Of a stretch of 64,000 nucleotides of DNA, positions 57,189 to 64,000 are shown piece after piece (within the stretch, counting starts at the first letter, position 1; every line of letters starts with the position of its first letter). The position numbers were made by a program, and so were the translations under genes. The DNA comes from Candidatus Kapaibacterium sp. (GTDB lineage: Bacteria > Bacteroidota > Ignavibacteria > Kapaibacteriales > Kapaibacteriaceae). Below the pieces are notes generated by a model that was not told where the DNA came from, ran no database searches, and saw only the letters and a list, made by a program, of their open reading frames with translations. The stretch is from assembly GCA_030830285.1 (NCBI GenBank), contig JAURNF010000218.1:1-64000 (forward strand), written 5' to 3'.

Positions 57189-57232
57189 GGCAGAGGGTTT
57201 TCGCAGTTTGAGGTTTCGGATTACACAAGACT

Positions 57233-58921
57233 ATGTCAGAAGAACAACGTTACATCGTTACAGCTCGAAAATGGCGACCTCTTCGGTTTTCCGATGTGGT
57301 TGGTCAGGAGCATATTACGACGACGCTGAAGAATGCCATTGGGAAGGGGCGAATCCATCATGCGTATGTGTTTACTGGGCCGCGTGGTGTGGGGAAGACC
57401 ACGTGCGCACGCATTTTAGCTCGAGCGCTAAACTGCACCAACAGCACAGACCATGAGCCATGCAATCAATGTCCCTCGTGCACAGATATGCTCGAGGGAC
57501 GTAGCGTGGACATCATCGAGATCGACGGTGCGTCGAACAACTCGGTAGACGATGTACGCAAGCTTCGCGATAACGCCAAGTACGCCCCGATGTCGGGTCG
57601 GTACAAGATGTACATCATCGACGAAGTACACATGCTCTCGACAGCCGCATTCAATGCGCTGTTGAAGACGCTTGAGGAGCCGCCACCGCACCTGATCTTC
57701 GTGTTTGCGACGACTGAAATCCACAAGGTTCCGGCAACGATCCTGAGTCGCTGTCAGCGGTTTGATTTCCGCCGCATGGAGATCGAAACGATCACATCGC
57801 ATCTGCGGCACATCGCAACGGCTGAAAAGATTTCCATCGACGACGCATCACTGGTAGCCATCGCGAAGAAGGCCGACGGATCGATGCGCGACTCGCAGTC
57901 GATTTTCGACCAAGTGGTGTCGTTCTGCGGAACGTCGATCACCATCAGCGACGTCAGCGCTGCACTGCATCTCATTGACGTTGACTTCTTCTTCGCCTTG
58001 AGCACGGCAGCACGAACACACGACATCCCAAAGATGTTTACGCTTGCTCGACAAGTGATCGATCGCGGATACGACTTACAAGAGTGCTTGATTGGATTGC
58101 TTGAGCACTTCCGCAACATTCTTACCGTGATCACCACACAAGGGACTGATCTCATCGAGGCATCAGGCGAGCATCTTACTCGCTATCGCGACGAAGCTAC
58201 GCTCTTCACGAAGGAAGACGCATTGCGAATCATGACGTTGCTGTCGCAGGGCGAGGCCGTGTTGCGACAGAATCCACCACAGCCACGCGTGCGCTTTGAG
58301 TTTACACTCGTGCAAGTGGCAGCCATGGATTCATCCGTTGATCTTGGGAAGGTCCTTGCCATGGTGAGCGCAGCGCCAGCGCAGCAGCGCGGTGCGTCGC
58401 CTTCAACACAGATTCCATCGACATCATCACAGCGCATTGTGGGTGGGGTAGCAGCGATTCCGCAGCCGATTCGCGTGGGAAATCCCGTTATCGTCCGTGC
58501 ACAGAAGAATCCTGTCAGCTCTCTTACGTCGGGTAATCTTGCACGCCGTTGGAACGAGGTACTCGAATCGCTCCCTGAACATCTCGTGTTTGTGAAGGCT
58601 TCGGTGAAACAGCAAATGCTCACCATCGACTTCACAGACGTAGGCCTTGTCCTACGTCCCCACGCCGAGATCATTCATCACCGCCTTGTCGATAAGATCG
58701 CGGCGCTGAAGACGCACCTCGCGGAGATGTACAATGCGCCGGTGGGCGTGCAACTCATAGCGCCTCGCGCAACTGAGCGAACAGCGCCAGCGCAGGCAAA
58801 CGATGCAACTCCCGCGGTTGAAGCAGCGTTTACGTCTGCGCAGTCAGAAGATCTGCTGCCAATCGAGCATACGCTGATTGACTTGTTCAAGGCACGTAGG
58901 GCAACAGCGCCCGGGAAGTAA
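57233..58921 (+). CDS. dnaX: DNA polymerase III subunits gamma/tau
   Basis: This 562-residue clamp loader ATPase has the start VTARKWRPLRFSDVVGQEHI, Walker A GPRGVGKT, four zinc-binding cysteines (about 67-82, CNQCPSC), DEVHML, and the sensor SRCQRFDF. The C-terminal 190 residues after a Gln/Pro/Ser-rich linker are the tau-specific part (domain V-like, LARRWNEVLESLPEH). I see no A-rich slippery site, so a short gamma form by frameshift is not evident. It starts a plus-strand run with bcp and the tatD fusion. Confidence 0.96.
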   Translation: MSEEQRYIVTARKWRPLRFSDVVGQEHITTTLKNAIGKGRIHHAYVFTGPRGVGKTTCARILARALNCTNSTDHEPCNQCPSCTDMLEGRSVDIIEIDGASNNSVDDVRKLRDNAKYAPMSGRYKMYIIDEVHMLSTAAFNALLKTLEEPPPHLIFVFATTEIHKVPATILSRCQRFDFRRMEIETITSHLRHIATAEKISIDDASLVAIAKKADGSMRDSQSIFDQVVSFCGTSITISDVSAALHLIDVDFFFALSTAARTHDIPKMFTLARQVIDRGYDLQECLIGLLEHFRNILTVITTQGTDLIEASGEHLTRYRDEATLFTKEDALRIMTLLSQGEAVLRQNPPQPRVRFEFTLVQVAAMDSSVDLGKVLAMVSAAPAQQRGASPSTQIPSTSSQRIVGGVAAIPQPIRVGNPVIVRAQKNPVSSLTSGNLARRWNEVLESLPEHLVFVKASVKQQMLTIDFTDVGLVLRPHAEIIHHRLVDKIAALKTHLAEMYNAPVGVQLIAPRATERTAPAQANDATPAVEAAFTSAQSEDLLPIEHTLIDLFKARRATAPGK

Positions 58922-58925
58922 CATT

Positions 58926-59396
58926 ATGGCACTCGCAGAAGGAACGAAGGCACCCGTGGTTTCAGGGGTGACGAACGGAAACGGTACGTTCTCAACGAAG
59001 GAATGCAAGGGAGCATGGACCGTTCTGTATTTCTATCCGAAGGATGCAACATCCGGTTGCACAGCGGAAGCATGTGACTTTCGTGACTCGATGAAGCGCC
59101 TCACGAAGCTTGATGTACGTGTCGTTGGTGTAAGCCCCGATGGTGTGGCTTCGCATGAGAAGTTCATTACGAAGTACGATCTCGACTTCCCTCTTGTAGC
59201 CGACGAAGACCACGCATTCTGCGAGGCATTCGATACGTGGAAGGAAAAGTCGATGTACGGTCGCAAATACATGGGTGTTGAGCGGACTACGTACATCATC
59301 AATCCAAAGGGTGTCATCGTCAAGACCTACGAAAAGGTGAAGGTCCCTGGTCACGTCGATGCCATCATCAAGGATCTAGCAGAGCTCACAGCGTGA
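58926..59396 (+). CDS. bcp: Thiol peroxidase, BCP/AhpC-TSA type (PrxQ)
   Basis: This protein has 156 residues from the ATG at 58926, 4 nt after dnaX. The peroxidatic Cys45 lies in FYPKDATSGCTAEACDFRD and the resolving Cys50 five residues on, the atypical 2-Cys layout of the BCP family. It reduces hydroperoxides using thioredoxin. The stop overlaps the next gene's start as GTGA. Confidence 0.95.
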   Translation: MALAEGTKAPVVSGVTNGNGTFSTKECKGAWTVLYFYPKDATSGCTAEACDFRDSMKRLTKLDVRVVGVSPDGVASHEKFITKYDLDFPLVADEDHAFCEAFDTWKEKSMYGRKYMGVERTTYIINPKGVIVKTYEKVKVPGHVDAIIKDLAELTA

Positions 59397-60997
59397 TCGA
59401 TACGCATGCACATATTGATGTAAAGGCATTCGACGAGGATCGCGAAGCGATGCTCGATCGCGCTCGTGCTGCCGGTGTTACGGCAATCATCGTACCCGAC
59501 ATCGAGCGCTCACGTCGTGCACACCTCAAGGAGGTTGTCGATGCGCACCCTGATCTGTATCGTGGGATAGGCATTCATCCGCACCATGCTGGTGAGATGA
59601 CGCAGCACGACCTTGATGAGATTGCAGCACAATGCACAGAGCCGAAGGTGGTAGCCATCGGTGAAATCGGACTCGACTACTACTACGACTTCTGTCCGCC
59701 CGACGTGCAGAAGTTGTACTTTCGTGAGCAAATCCGCATCGCGAAGGCACATAACCTGCCGATTATTGTGCACAATCGCGAGTCGGATAGCGATGTGATG
59801 GAGATACTTCGAGAAGAGCAAGACGGTTCACTACGAGGCGTGCTGCATTGTTTTTCGAGTGATGTCGCGGTGCTTGACCAGGCCATGGATCTTGGACTTC
59901 ACGTGTCATTCACGGGAAACATCACCTTTAAGAAGTCTACACTGAACGACGTTCTGCTACGTGTACCGCTCGATCGGGTAATGATTGAAACGGATGCACC
60001 GTACATGACGCCCGTCCCACATCGCGGTACACGAAACGAGCCATCTTACGTCCGCCTTGTCGCGGAGAAACTTGCGGAGATAAAAGGTATGCCACTGTCA
60101 GAGATCATTACCACAACAACTGCCACTGCACGACGCTTCTTTGGGCTTCTCGCTGCCGTTGTTCTCTGTACGCTTGCGACCACAGCCCAGCCAACACGTC
60201 CGAACGAGGATGATTACGAGAACGATATCGATCTCGAAATCGCGCTTGAGAATTACGAGCTCGATTCGATTGGCTGGTCAAAGTATGTCAAGCCGCGCTC
60301 CCTTGGTATTGGCGTAACACTTGGTTCGAACACGGTGGTTGAGCAGCAGACCTACCGTCAACGGTATTACCGCGCTATTCCAGGCACAACTTCAGCACAG
60401 CGCTGGGAGACATTTTCGCAGGATCAGGGTCCTTCGCGTTCGTTCTCGTATGACGGTCTGGCGAGCTTCGGTGGTACGCTGATGTATCAGCTAACAACAC
60501 GCATTGCAGTCGAAGGCACCTTCATCTACACGAAGAACGTCGGCGATCGCGCACTCTATGGATTGGCTCCGATTGAGACTGGCATCATCGAGGGTACGAT
60601 GCTCTACTCGCTCAATCCATACAACAAGGTCAACTTCGTACCACAGATCGGTGGCACAATTGCTCGGCAGTCCGACGGACGTAGCACGGTTGATCAAGTG
60701 GGCATGAATGTGGGTATGGGCATTGGGGTCAACATTCCAACATCGTTTGGGTTGTTCTACCCGATGGTGAACGTCCGATTCAACTTCATGTTTGGTACAC
60801 AGCGCGAGGCAATCATCAACAGTTATCCTGTGATTGCCGGCGAAGACCAGACATACATCACCGACGATCCAAACCGTCCAGGTGTGAAGCTGCACTACAA
60901 CCCAACGAATCCTTCGCAAGTATCGGTCGACTTGGCCGACGTAACAACGATCTACTCTATCCCACGACTGTCGATCATGTTCTTCCCGAAGTTCTAA
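59393..60997 (+). CDS. tatD: TatD-family nuclease fused in frame to a signal peptide and outer-membrane-type domain
   Basis: This is a single open frame of 534 codons. Residues 1-252 are a complete TatD metal-dependent hydrolase: ligands His5 and His7 (THAH), Glu91 (GEIGLD), His127, His152 and Asp201 (ETDAP), ending in TATARRFFGL as TatD proteins normally do. Without a stop, that end continues as LLAAVVLCTLATTAQ, a perfect signal-peptide core with cleavage after Ala265. About 268 residues follow of a beta-rich protein with GIGVTLGSN, LMYQLTTRIAVEGTFIYT and a terminal LSIMFFPKF, like outer-membrane barrel proteins. An in-frame ATG at 60089 (Met233) has GGAG 9 nt upstream, so the second protein could be made separately. 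A GTG start overlaps bcp. Confidence 0.85.
   Translation: MIDTHAHIDVKAFDEDREAMLDRARAAGVTAIIVPDIERSRRAHLKEVVDAHPDLYRGIGIHPHHAGEMTQHDLDEIAAQCTEPKVVAIGEIGLDYYYDFCPPDVQKLYFREQIRIAKAHNLPIIVHNRESDSDVMEILREEQDGSLRGVLHCFSSDVAVLDQAMDLGLHVSFTGNITFKKSTLNDVLLRVPLDRVMIETDAPYMTPVPHRGTRNEPSYVRLVAEKLAEIKGMPLSEIITTTTATARRFFGLLAAVVLCTLATTAQPTRPNEDDYENDIDLEIALENYELDSIGWSKYVKPRSLGIGVTLGSNTVVEQQTYRQRYYRAIPGTTSAQRWETFSQDQGPSRSFSYDGLASFGGTLMYQLTTRIAVEGTFIYTKNVGDRALYGLAPIETGIIEGTMLYSLNPYNKVNFVPQIGGTIARQSDGRSTVDQVGMNVGMGIGVNIPTSFGLFYPMVNVRFNFMFGTQREAIINSYPVIAGEDQTYITDDPNRPGVKLHYNPTNPSQVSVDLADVTTIYSIPRLSIMFFPKF
60076..60091 (+). promoter_or_regulatory. Possible internal ribosome binding site and start codon in the tatD fusion
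   Basis: GGAG (60076-60079) lies 9 nt before an in-frame ATG (60089). Starting there gives a 302-residue protein whose first 34 residues form n-, h- and c-regions of a signal peptide ending at ATTAQ. Confidence 0.45.
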
Positions 60998-61001
60998 GTC
61001 C

Positions 61002-61622
61002 ATGGCTATCATCCTAAACGGTACAGCGCTTTCGACAGATCTGGCAACGATCCGTTCGAAGAACACACCAATCGACGTGTTCCGTGGTGCTGTAAACCGC
61101 ATCGGGATGCACCTTGCCGTTGAGGCATCGAAGCACCTTCCTTCGCGTGACATTGAGGTTACAACGCCGATTGAAACAACGACGTGCTCGGTGATTCGTG
61201 GCGGTGTTGTGGTAGTGCCGATCCTTCGTGCAGGACTGGGGCTGCTCGAGCCTTTTTTGTCGCTTTGCCCTGAAGCATCGGTTGGATTCATTGGACTAAA
61301 GCGTGACGAGTCTACGCTCGAGCCACACGAGTACTATCGCAATCTCCCGCCGTCGGACGAGGATACAACGTTCATCGTCATCGATCCAATGCTTGCCACG
61401 GGTGGTAGCATGTCGGCCACGATTTCGTTGCTCAAGCAGGTGCCGCACCATTGCATCATTGCGACCTGTCTGATCGCATCACCCGAGGGTGTTGCTAAGA
61501 TCACAGAAGATCATCCCGACGTTCTGCTCGTGTGCGCGGCCTTGGACCGCCAGTTGAATGACCAGGGATACATCATGCCAGGCTTGGGCGATGCTGGCGA
61601 CCGACTCTTTGGAACGATCTAA
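61002..61622 (+). CDS. upp: Uracil phosphoribosyltransferase
   Basis: This 206-residue protein has PRPP-binding VIDPMLATGGSM, RAGLGLLEPFLSL and the uracil-binding GYIMPGLGDAGDRLFGT end. It makes UMP from uracil and PRPP in pyrimidine salvage. It starts 4 nt after the tatD fusion. Confidence 0.96.
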   Translation: MAIILNGTALSTDLATIRSKNTPIDVFRGAVNRIGMHLAVEASKHLPSRDIEVTTPIETTTCSVIRGGVVVVPILRAGLGLLEPFLSLCPEASVGFIGLKRDESTLEPHEYYRNLPPSDEDTTFIVIDPMLATGGSMSATISLLKQVPHHCIIATCLIASPEGVAKITEDHPDVLLVCAALDRQLNDQGYIMPGLGDAGDRLFGTI

Positions 61623-61630
61623 TTCCAAAA

Positions 61631-61652
61631 CCTGACAAAAGTCAGGCTTTGT
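61631..61652 (+). terminator. Possible weak terminator after upp
   Basis: CCTGAC-AAAA-GTCAGG (61631-61646) is a 6-bp stem with a 4-nt loop, followed only by CTTTG. It is weak as a terminator but well placed, 9 nt after the upp stop. Confidence 0.4.
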
Positions 61653-61718
61653 CACATACGCTCCCCTGTAGTTTCGAACAGTTGATTGTTTCACCTGTTC
61701 CGCGATATGGAGGCCGTT

Positions 61719-61919
61719 ATGACAATTTTCCACTTCGGTAAGCACGCCGTTCCGCTTGCAGACATCCACGATATCAATCTCGTCTACAAGTACCATGACA
61801 ACGAGATCTATGTTGATCTCGAACTCAATGGCGGCGCACAACTCAGCCTCAATCTTCCCGACTCTCTGGCATTCATGGAGCAGTTCATTAAGAAGATTCG
61901 CGAGACGAAAAACCTGTAA
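61719..61919 (+). CDS. Small protein of 66 residues, unknown
   Basis: The ATG at 61719 is chosen because GGAGG (61709-61713) lies 5 nt upstream, the same spacing as at the giant gene. The protein begins MTIFHFGKHAVPLADIHDI and has beta-strands followed by an amphipathic helix (PDSLAFMEQFIKKIRETK), like a small two-layer fold. Its 3' end overlaps the convergent aminotransferase gene by 32 nt. A TTTG-N17-TAGTTTCG element at 61648-61676 could be its promoter. Good start signals support a real gene; no family recognised. Confidence 0.7.
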   Translation: MTIFHFGKHAVPLADIHDINLVYKYHDNEIYVDLELNGGAQLSLNLPDSLAFMEQFIKKIRETKNL

Positions 61920-63060
61920 GGTACTCGCGCACGGCTGCTTCAAGCGCATCGATATCGCGCTGCTGAGTATGAAGGTGCGCACTACAACGTAGAATTGGAA
62001 CATTGAGCCATCGATGGACAACAACCTCGATGGCTCGTTCATTATACAGCCACTGCTTCATATGGTCAGTGTCTACATCTGATGGCAAAATGACAGTTGC
62101 CATCTGCAACAACGGATCGTGTCCACTTGCATGCATTGGCTGCACACCAGGCAGTGCCACGAGCATATCATGCGCTACATACGCCAGACCTCGTCCGTAC
62201 TGTTGCGCGCGGTCCCATGGCTGCTGTGCCATGAGTTCGATCGCAAATGGAACACTAAGGAACGGACTGTAATCGCGCGTTCCAATGAATTCATGTTCGA
62301 TGTTCAACGGACCATCACCGGCCACAGGATTACGCGCTCCCCAGCTGACGACAAGCGGTATGATTGCATCCTGCAGATGCGGGGCAACCCACAGAAACGC
62401 ACTCCCTTTTGGTGTGCACATCCACTTGTGACAGTTCGCCGTGTAGACATCCGCTTGAAGCGTCGAGAGATCCAACGGAATGTGACCAGGTGAATGCGAC
62501 CCATCGATGACCGAGAGAATACCTGCTGCACGTGCGCGAGCGCACAGATCCTCGACAGGCAATCGCACACCTGTTGGTGATGTGATATGACTTAGGAACA
62601 ACACCTTTGTGTTCGGCGTAACCTTCGACCAAATGATTTCTGCCATCTCATCCATCGACGGAACAGGCATCGGAATCTCAGCACGCACGTATCGAATACC
62701 CTTGGCTACACAGTACTGTTCCCAGGCACGATCGCAAGCTCCGTACTCATGATCCGTTGTGCAGATCTCGTCGCCCTCTGTCAGCATCATCGACAGCGCA
62801 TGCGCTGTGACGTTCACACCGAACGTGCTGTTCGTTACGTAGACAAGGTCCTTCCCTTCTGCACCGACGTATCGAGCAAGCGTATTGCGTGCATGAAGAA
62901 GGTTTGCAATTGACTCGCGGAAGTACAGCACTGGCTGCGCTTCGAGCTGCTCAATCCAACGACGTTGCTCGTCGAGGATCGGACGCGGACACGCACCAAA
63001 CGATCCGTGGTTCAAAAACACAATATCATCGCGGAGGAGGAAGTCCGAGCGATTCAGCAT
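61888..63060 (-). CDS. Class V aminotransferase-fold protein (isopenicillin N epimerase-like)
   Basis: This is a 390-residue PLP enzyme. FLNHGSFGACPRPIL at the start, the pyridoxal Asp in VIDGSHSPGHIPLD and the Schiff-base Lys in ANCHKWMCTPKGSAF are as in isopenicillin N epimerase/cysteine desulfurase-type members. Family members act as epimerases, selenocysteine lyases or hercynylcysteine lyases; no context picks one. It lies 6 nt after the OmpA-family gene. The start is ATG 63060. Confidence 0.9.
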   Translation of the reverse strand: MLNRSDFLLRDDIVFLNHGSFGACPRPILDEQRRWIEQLEAQPVLYFRESIANLLHARNTLARYVGAEGKDLVYVTNSTFGVNVTAHALSMMLTEGDEICTTDHEYGACDRAWEQYCVAKGIRYVRAEIPMPVPSMDEMAEIIWSKVTPNTKVLFLSHITSPTGVRLPVEDLCARARAAGILSVIDGSHSPGHIPLDLSTLQADVYTANCHKWMCTPKGSAFLWVAPHLQDAIIPLVVSWGARNPVAGDGPLNIEHEFIGTRDYSPFLSVPFAIELMAQQPWDRAQQYGRGLAYVAHDMLVALPGVQPMHASGHDPLLQMATVILPSDVDTDHMKQWLYNERAIEVVVHRWLNVPILRCSAHLHTQQRDIDALEAAVREYLTGFSSRESS

Positions 63061-63066
63061 GATGCC

Positions 63067-64000
63067 TCACTTAATCACAGCACGCACACTGCGATTCGCA
63101 ATTCGTTGCATTGGTGTAGTGTTTGATCCATCGCTTGATGGCTGACGAGCAATCGTAACATCCGTAGCACGAGTGCCGAGAAGACGCACGGCACTGCGCG
63201 CACGACGTTCCATCAAGGCATCGTTGTATGTGGCATCACCCAATTCGTCGCAGCTGGCAATCAACGTCACACGCTTACCTGCAGCAAGAGCTTCCTTTAC
63301 ACGACGGATACCATCGGGATTCGTCGTCGAGAAGTCGTCCTTATCGAAGTCGCAATAGCCGATGACAACTGCATCATCCTGGATGTACGAGGGTTGGATG
63401 CGCACAACAGGTAGTTGCTGCACGGCAGAAGTTGCACGCACATTAACCGATGCTGTCGATGTGGTCCAAGCACCCGTACTGTCAACTACCTCACAGCTGA
63501 TGCGCAACGGTTCTGTGCTTTCGGATCCGTCGCTCATTGGCAACACAACACGATACATTGGTCCATCACCGACGACATCAACACGGCGACTTCCAAGCGT
63601 GGCTCTGACAGTAGAGGCACATGGTCCGGCCTCGCACGTAAGGATGTGAGCAACAGGAATCGTCAGTTCGCGTGCACGGCGTGACGTGTCGGATGTGATG
63701 ATTGGAACGACCATCGGGACGCCATCTATCAGGAAGCGCACCGAACGATGTTCGTCAGCAAGCTGTGGGTATGCATAGTCGCCAGTTACTTCCGTACGAA
63801 CTTCAATGCGTGACATCGCATCGAGTCCGAGCTGCGCAACTGCCCATGACACACGCTCGCGAGCGAGCTGGGCTGGCTCATCAGTCACTGCAGAGCCGAT
63901 CACGGTAATGCGCACAGACGGATGCTCTGTGACGTACGCACGAACACCATCAATCACGCGTTGCTGATATGCATCGAGCTTCGACGTCGCATCAGCGATT
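63067..64000 (-). CDS. OmpA-family protein, 5' end cut by the window
   Basis: The frame is open to the window edge, so the N-terminus and any signal peptide are missing. About 310 residues are visible. An OmpA-like half (VRITVIGSAVTDEPAQLARERVSWAVAQLG) is followed by a beta-rich middle. A second OmpA-like domain follows: VIGYCDFDKDDFSTTNPDGIRRVKEALAAGKRVTLIASCDELG, then YNDALMERRARSAVRLLG and RIANRSVRAVIK. Such domains bind peptidoglycan and anchor proteins between the wall and outer membrane. It is in the same direction as and 6 nt from the aminotransferase gene. Confidence 0.85.
   Translation of the reverse strand, partial: IADATSKLDAYQQRVIDGVRAYVTEHPSVRITVIGSAVTDEPAQLARERVSWAVAQLGLDAMSRIEVRTEVTGDYAYPQLADEHRSVRFLIDGVPMVVPIITSDTSRRARELTIPVAHILTCEAGPCASTVRATLGSRRVDVVGDGPMYRVVLPMSDGSESTEPLRISCEVVDSTGAWTTSTASVNVRATSAVQQLPVVRIQPSYIQDDAVVIGYCDFDKDDFSTTNPDGIRRVKEALAAGKRVTLIASCDELGDATYNDALMERRARSAVRLLGTRATDVTIARQPSSDGSNTTPMQRIANRSVRAVIK

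Noticed and set aside
1..64000. tRNA, rRNA, transposase, integrase, prophage or known defence gene
   Set aside because: I looked through the intergenic gaps and the protein set and found none; gaps are mostly under 150 nt.

Overview
This 64 kb window most likely comes from a chromosome of the Bacteroidota/Chlorobi (FCB) group. Candidatus Kapabacteria or a close relative fits best. The evidence is: (i) at least six secreted proteins with type IX secretion (T9SS) C-terminal sorting domains; (ii) many PKD/Ig-like and BNR/Ycf48-like surface proteins; (iii) an F-type ATPase cluster without the beta and epsilon genes; (iv) promoter-like TAnnTTTG (-7) boxes of the Bacteroidota kind. The lineage is an inference from gene content; no 16S rRNA or ribosomal protein gene is present. 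I see no rRNA, tRNA, CRISPR array, transposase or prophage.

Layout. 1-6.2 kb (+): the 3' end of dnaK and its terminator, a membrane protein translationally coupled to a large AAA/STAND-like ATPase, then a BNR-repeat T9SS protein. 6.2-8.0 kb (-): a PhoR/PhoB-like two-component pair. 8.1-13.8 kb (+): a PKD-rich T9SS-type surface protein and a TonB-dependent receptor. 13.8-15.4 kb (-): paaBCD, phenylacetyl-CoA epoxidase parts without a neighbouring paaA. 15.5-28.6 kb (-): a Ycf48-like T9SS protein and a 10.7 kb gene for a surface protein of about 33 tandem PKD/Ig-like units. 29.1-32.6 kb (-): radA, an unknown gene carrying an in-frame repeat insertion, and obgE. 32.7-33.6 kb (+): a phytoene/squalene synthase.

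33.6-49.6 kb is a long co-directional minus-strand run: clpC, uracil-DNA glycosylase, ddl, a PfkB kinase, a secreted CBM9-like protein, the ATPase genes (atpZ, atpI-like, atpB, E, F, H, A, then hldD, then atpG), and three membrane or envelope genes, one of them GT-C-like. 49.8-57.2 kb (-): an OmpA-like secreted protein, a crotonase, and two overlapping T9SS subtilisin-like proteases. 57.2-61.9 kb (+): dnaX, a bcp peroxiredoxin, a TatD nuclease fused in frame to a signal peptide plus outer-membrane-type domain, upp, and a small conserved-looking protein. 61.9-64 kb (-): a class V aminotransferase and an OmpA-family protein cut by the window edge.

The best candidates for something new are the TatD/outer-membrane protein fusion with a possible internal start, the giant PKD array with its two-domain (504 bp) period, TAnnTTTG boxes placed exactly 4 nt before three start codons (possible leaderless transcripts), and the membrane protein/ATPase pair behind dnaK. 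No complete new defence or mobile system is visible.
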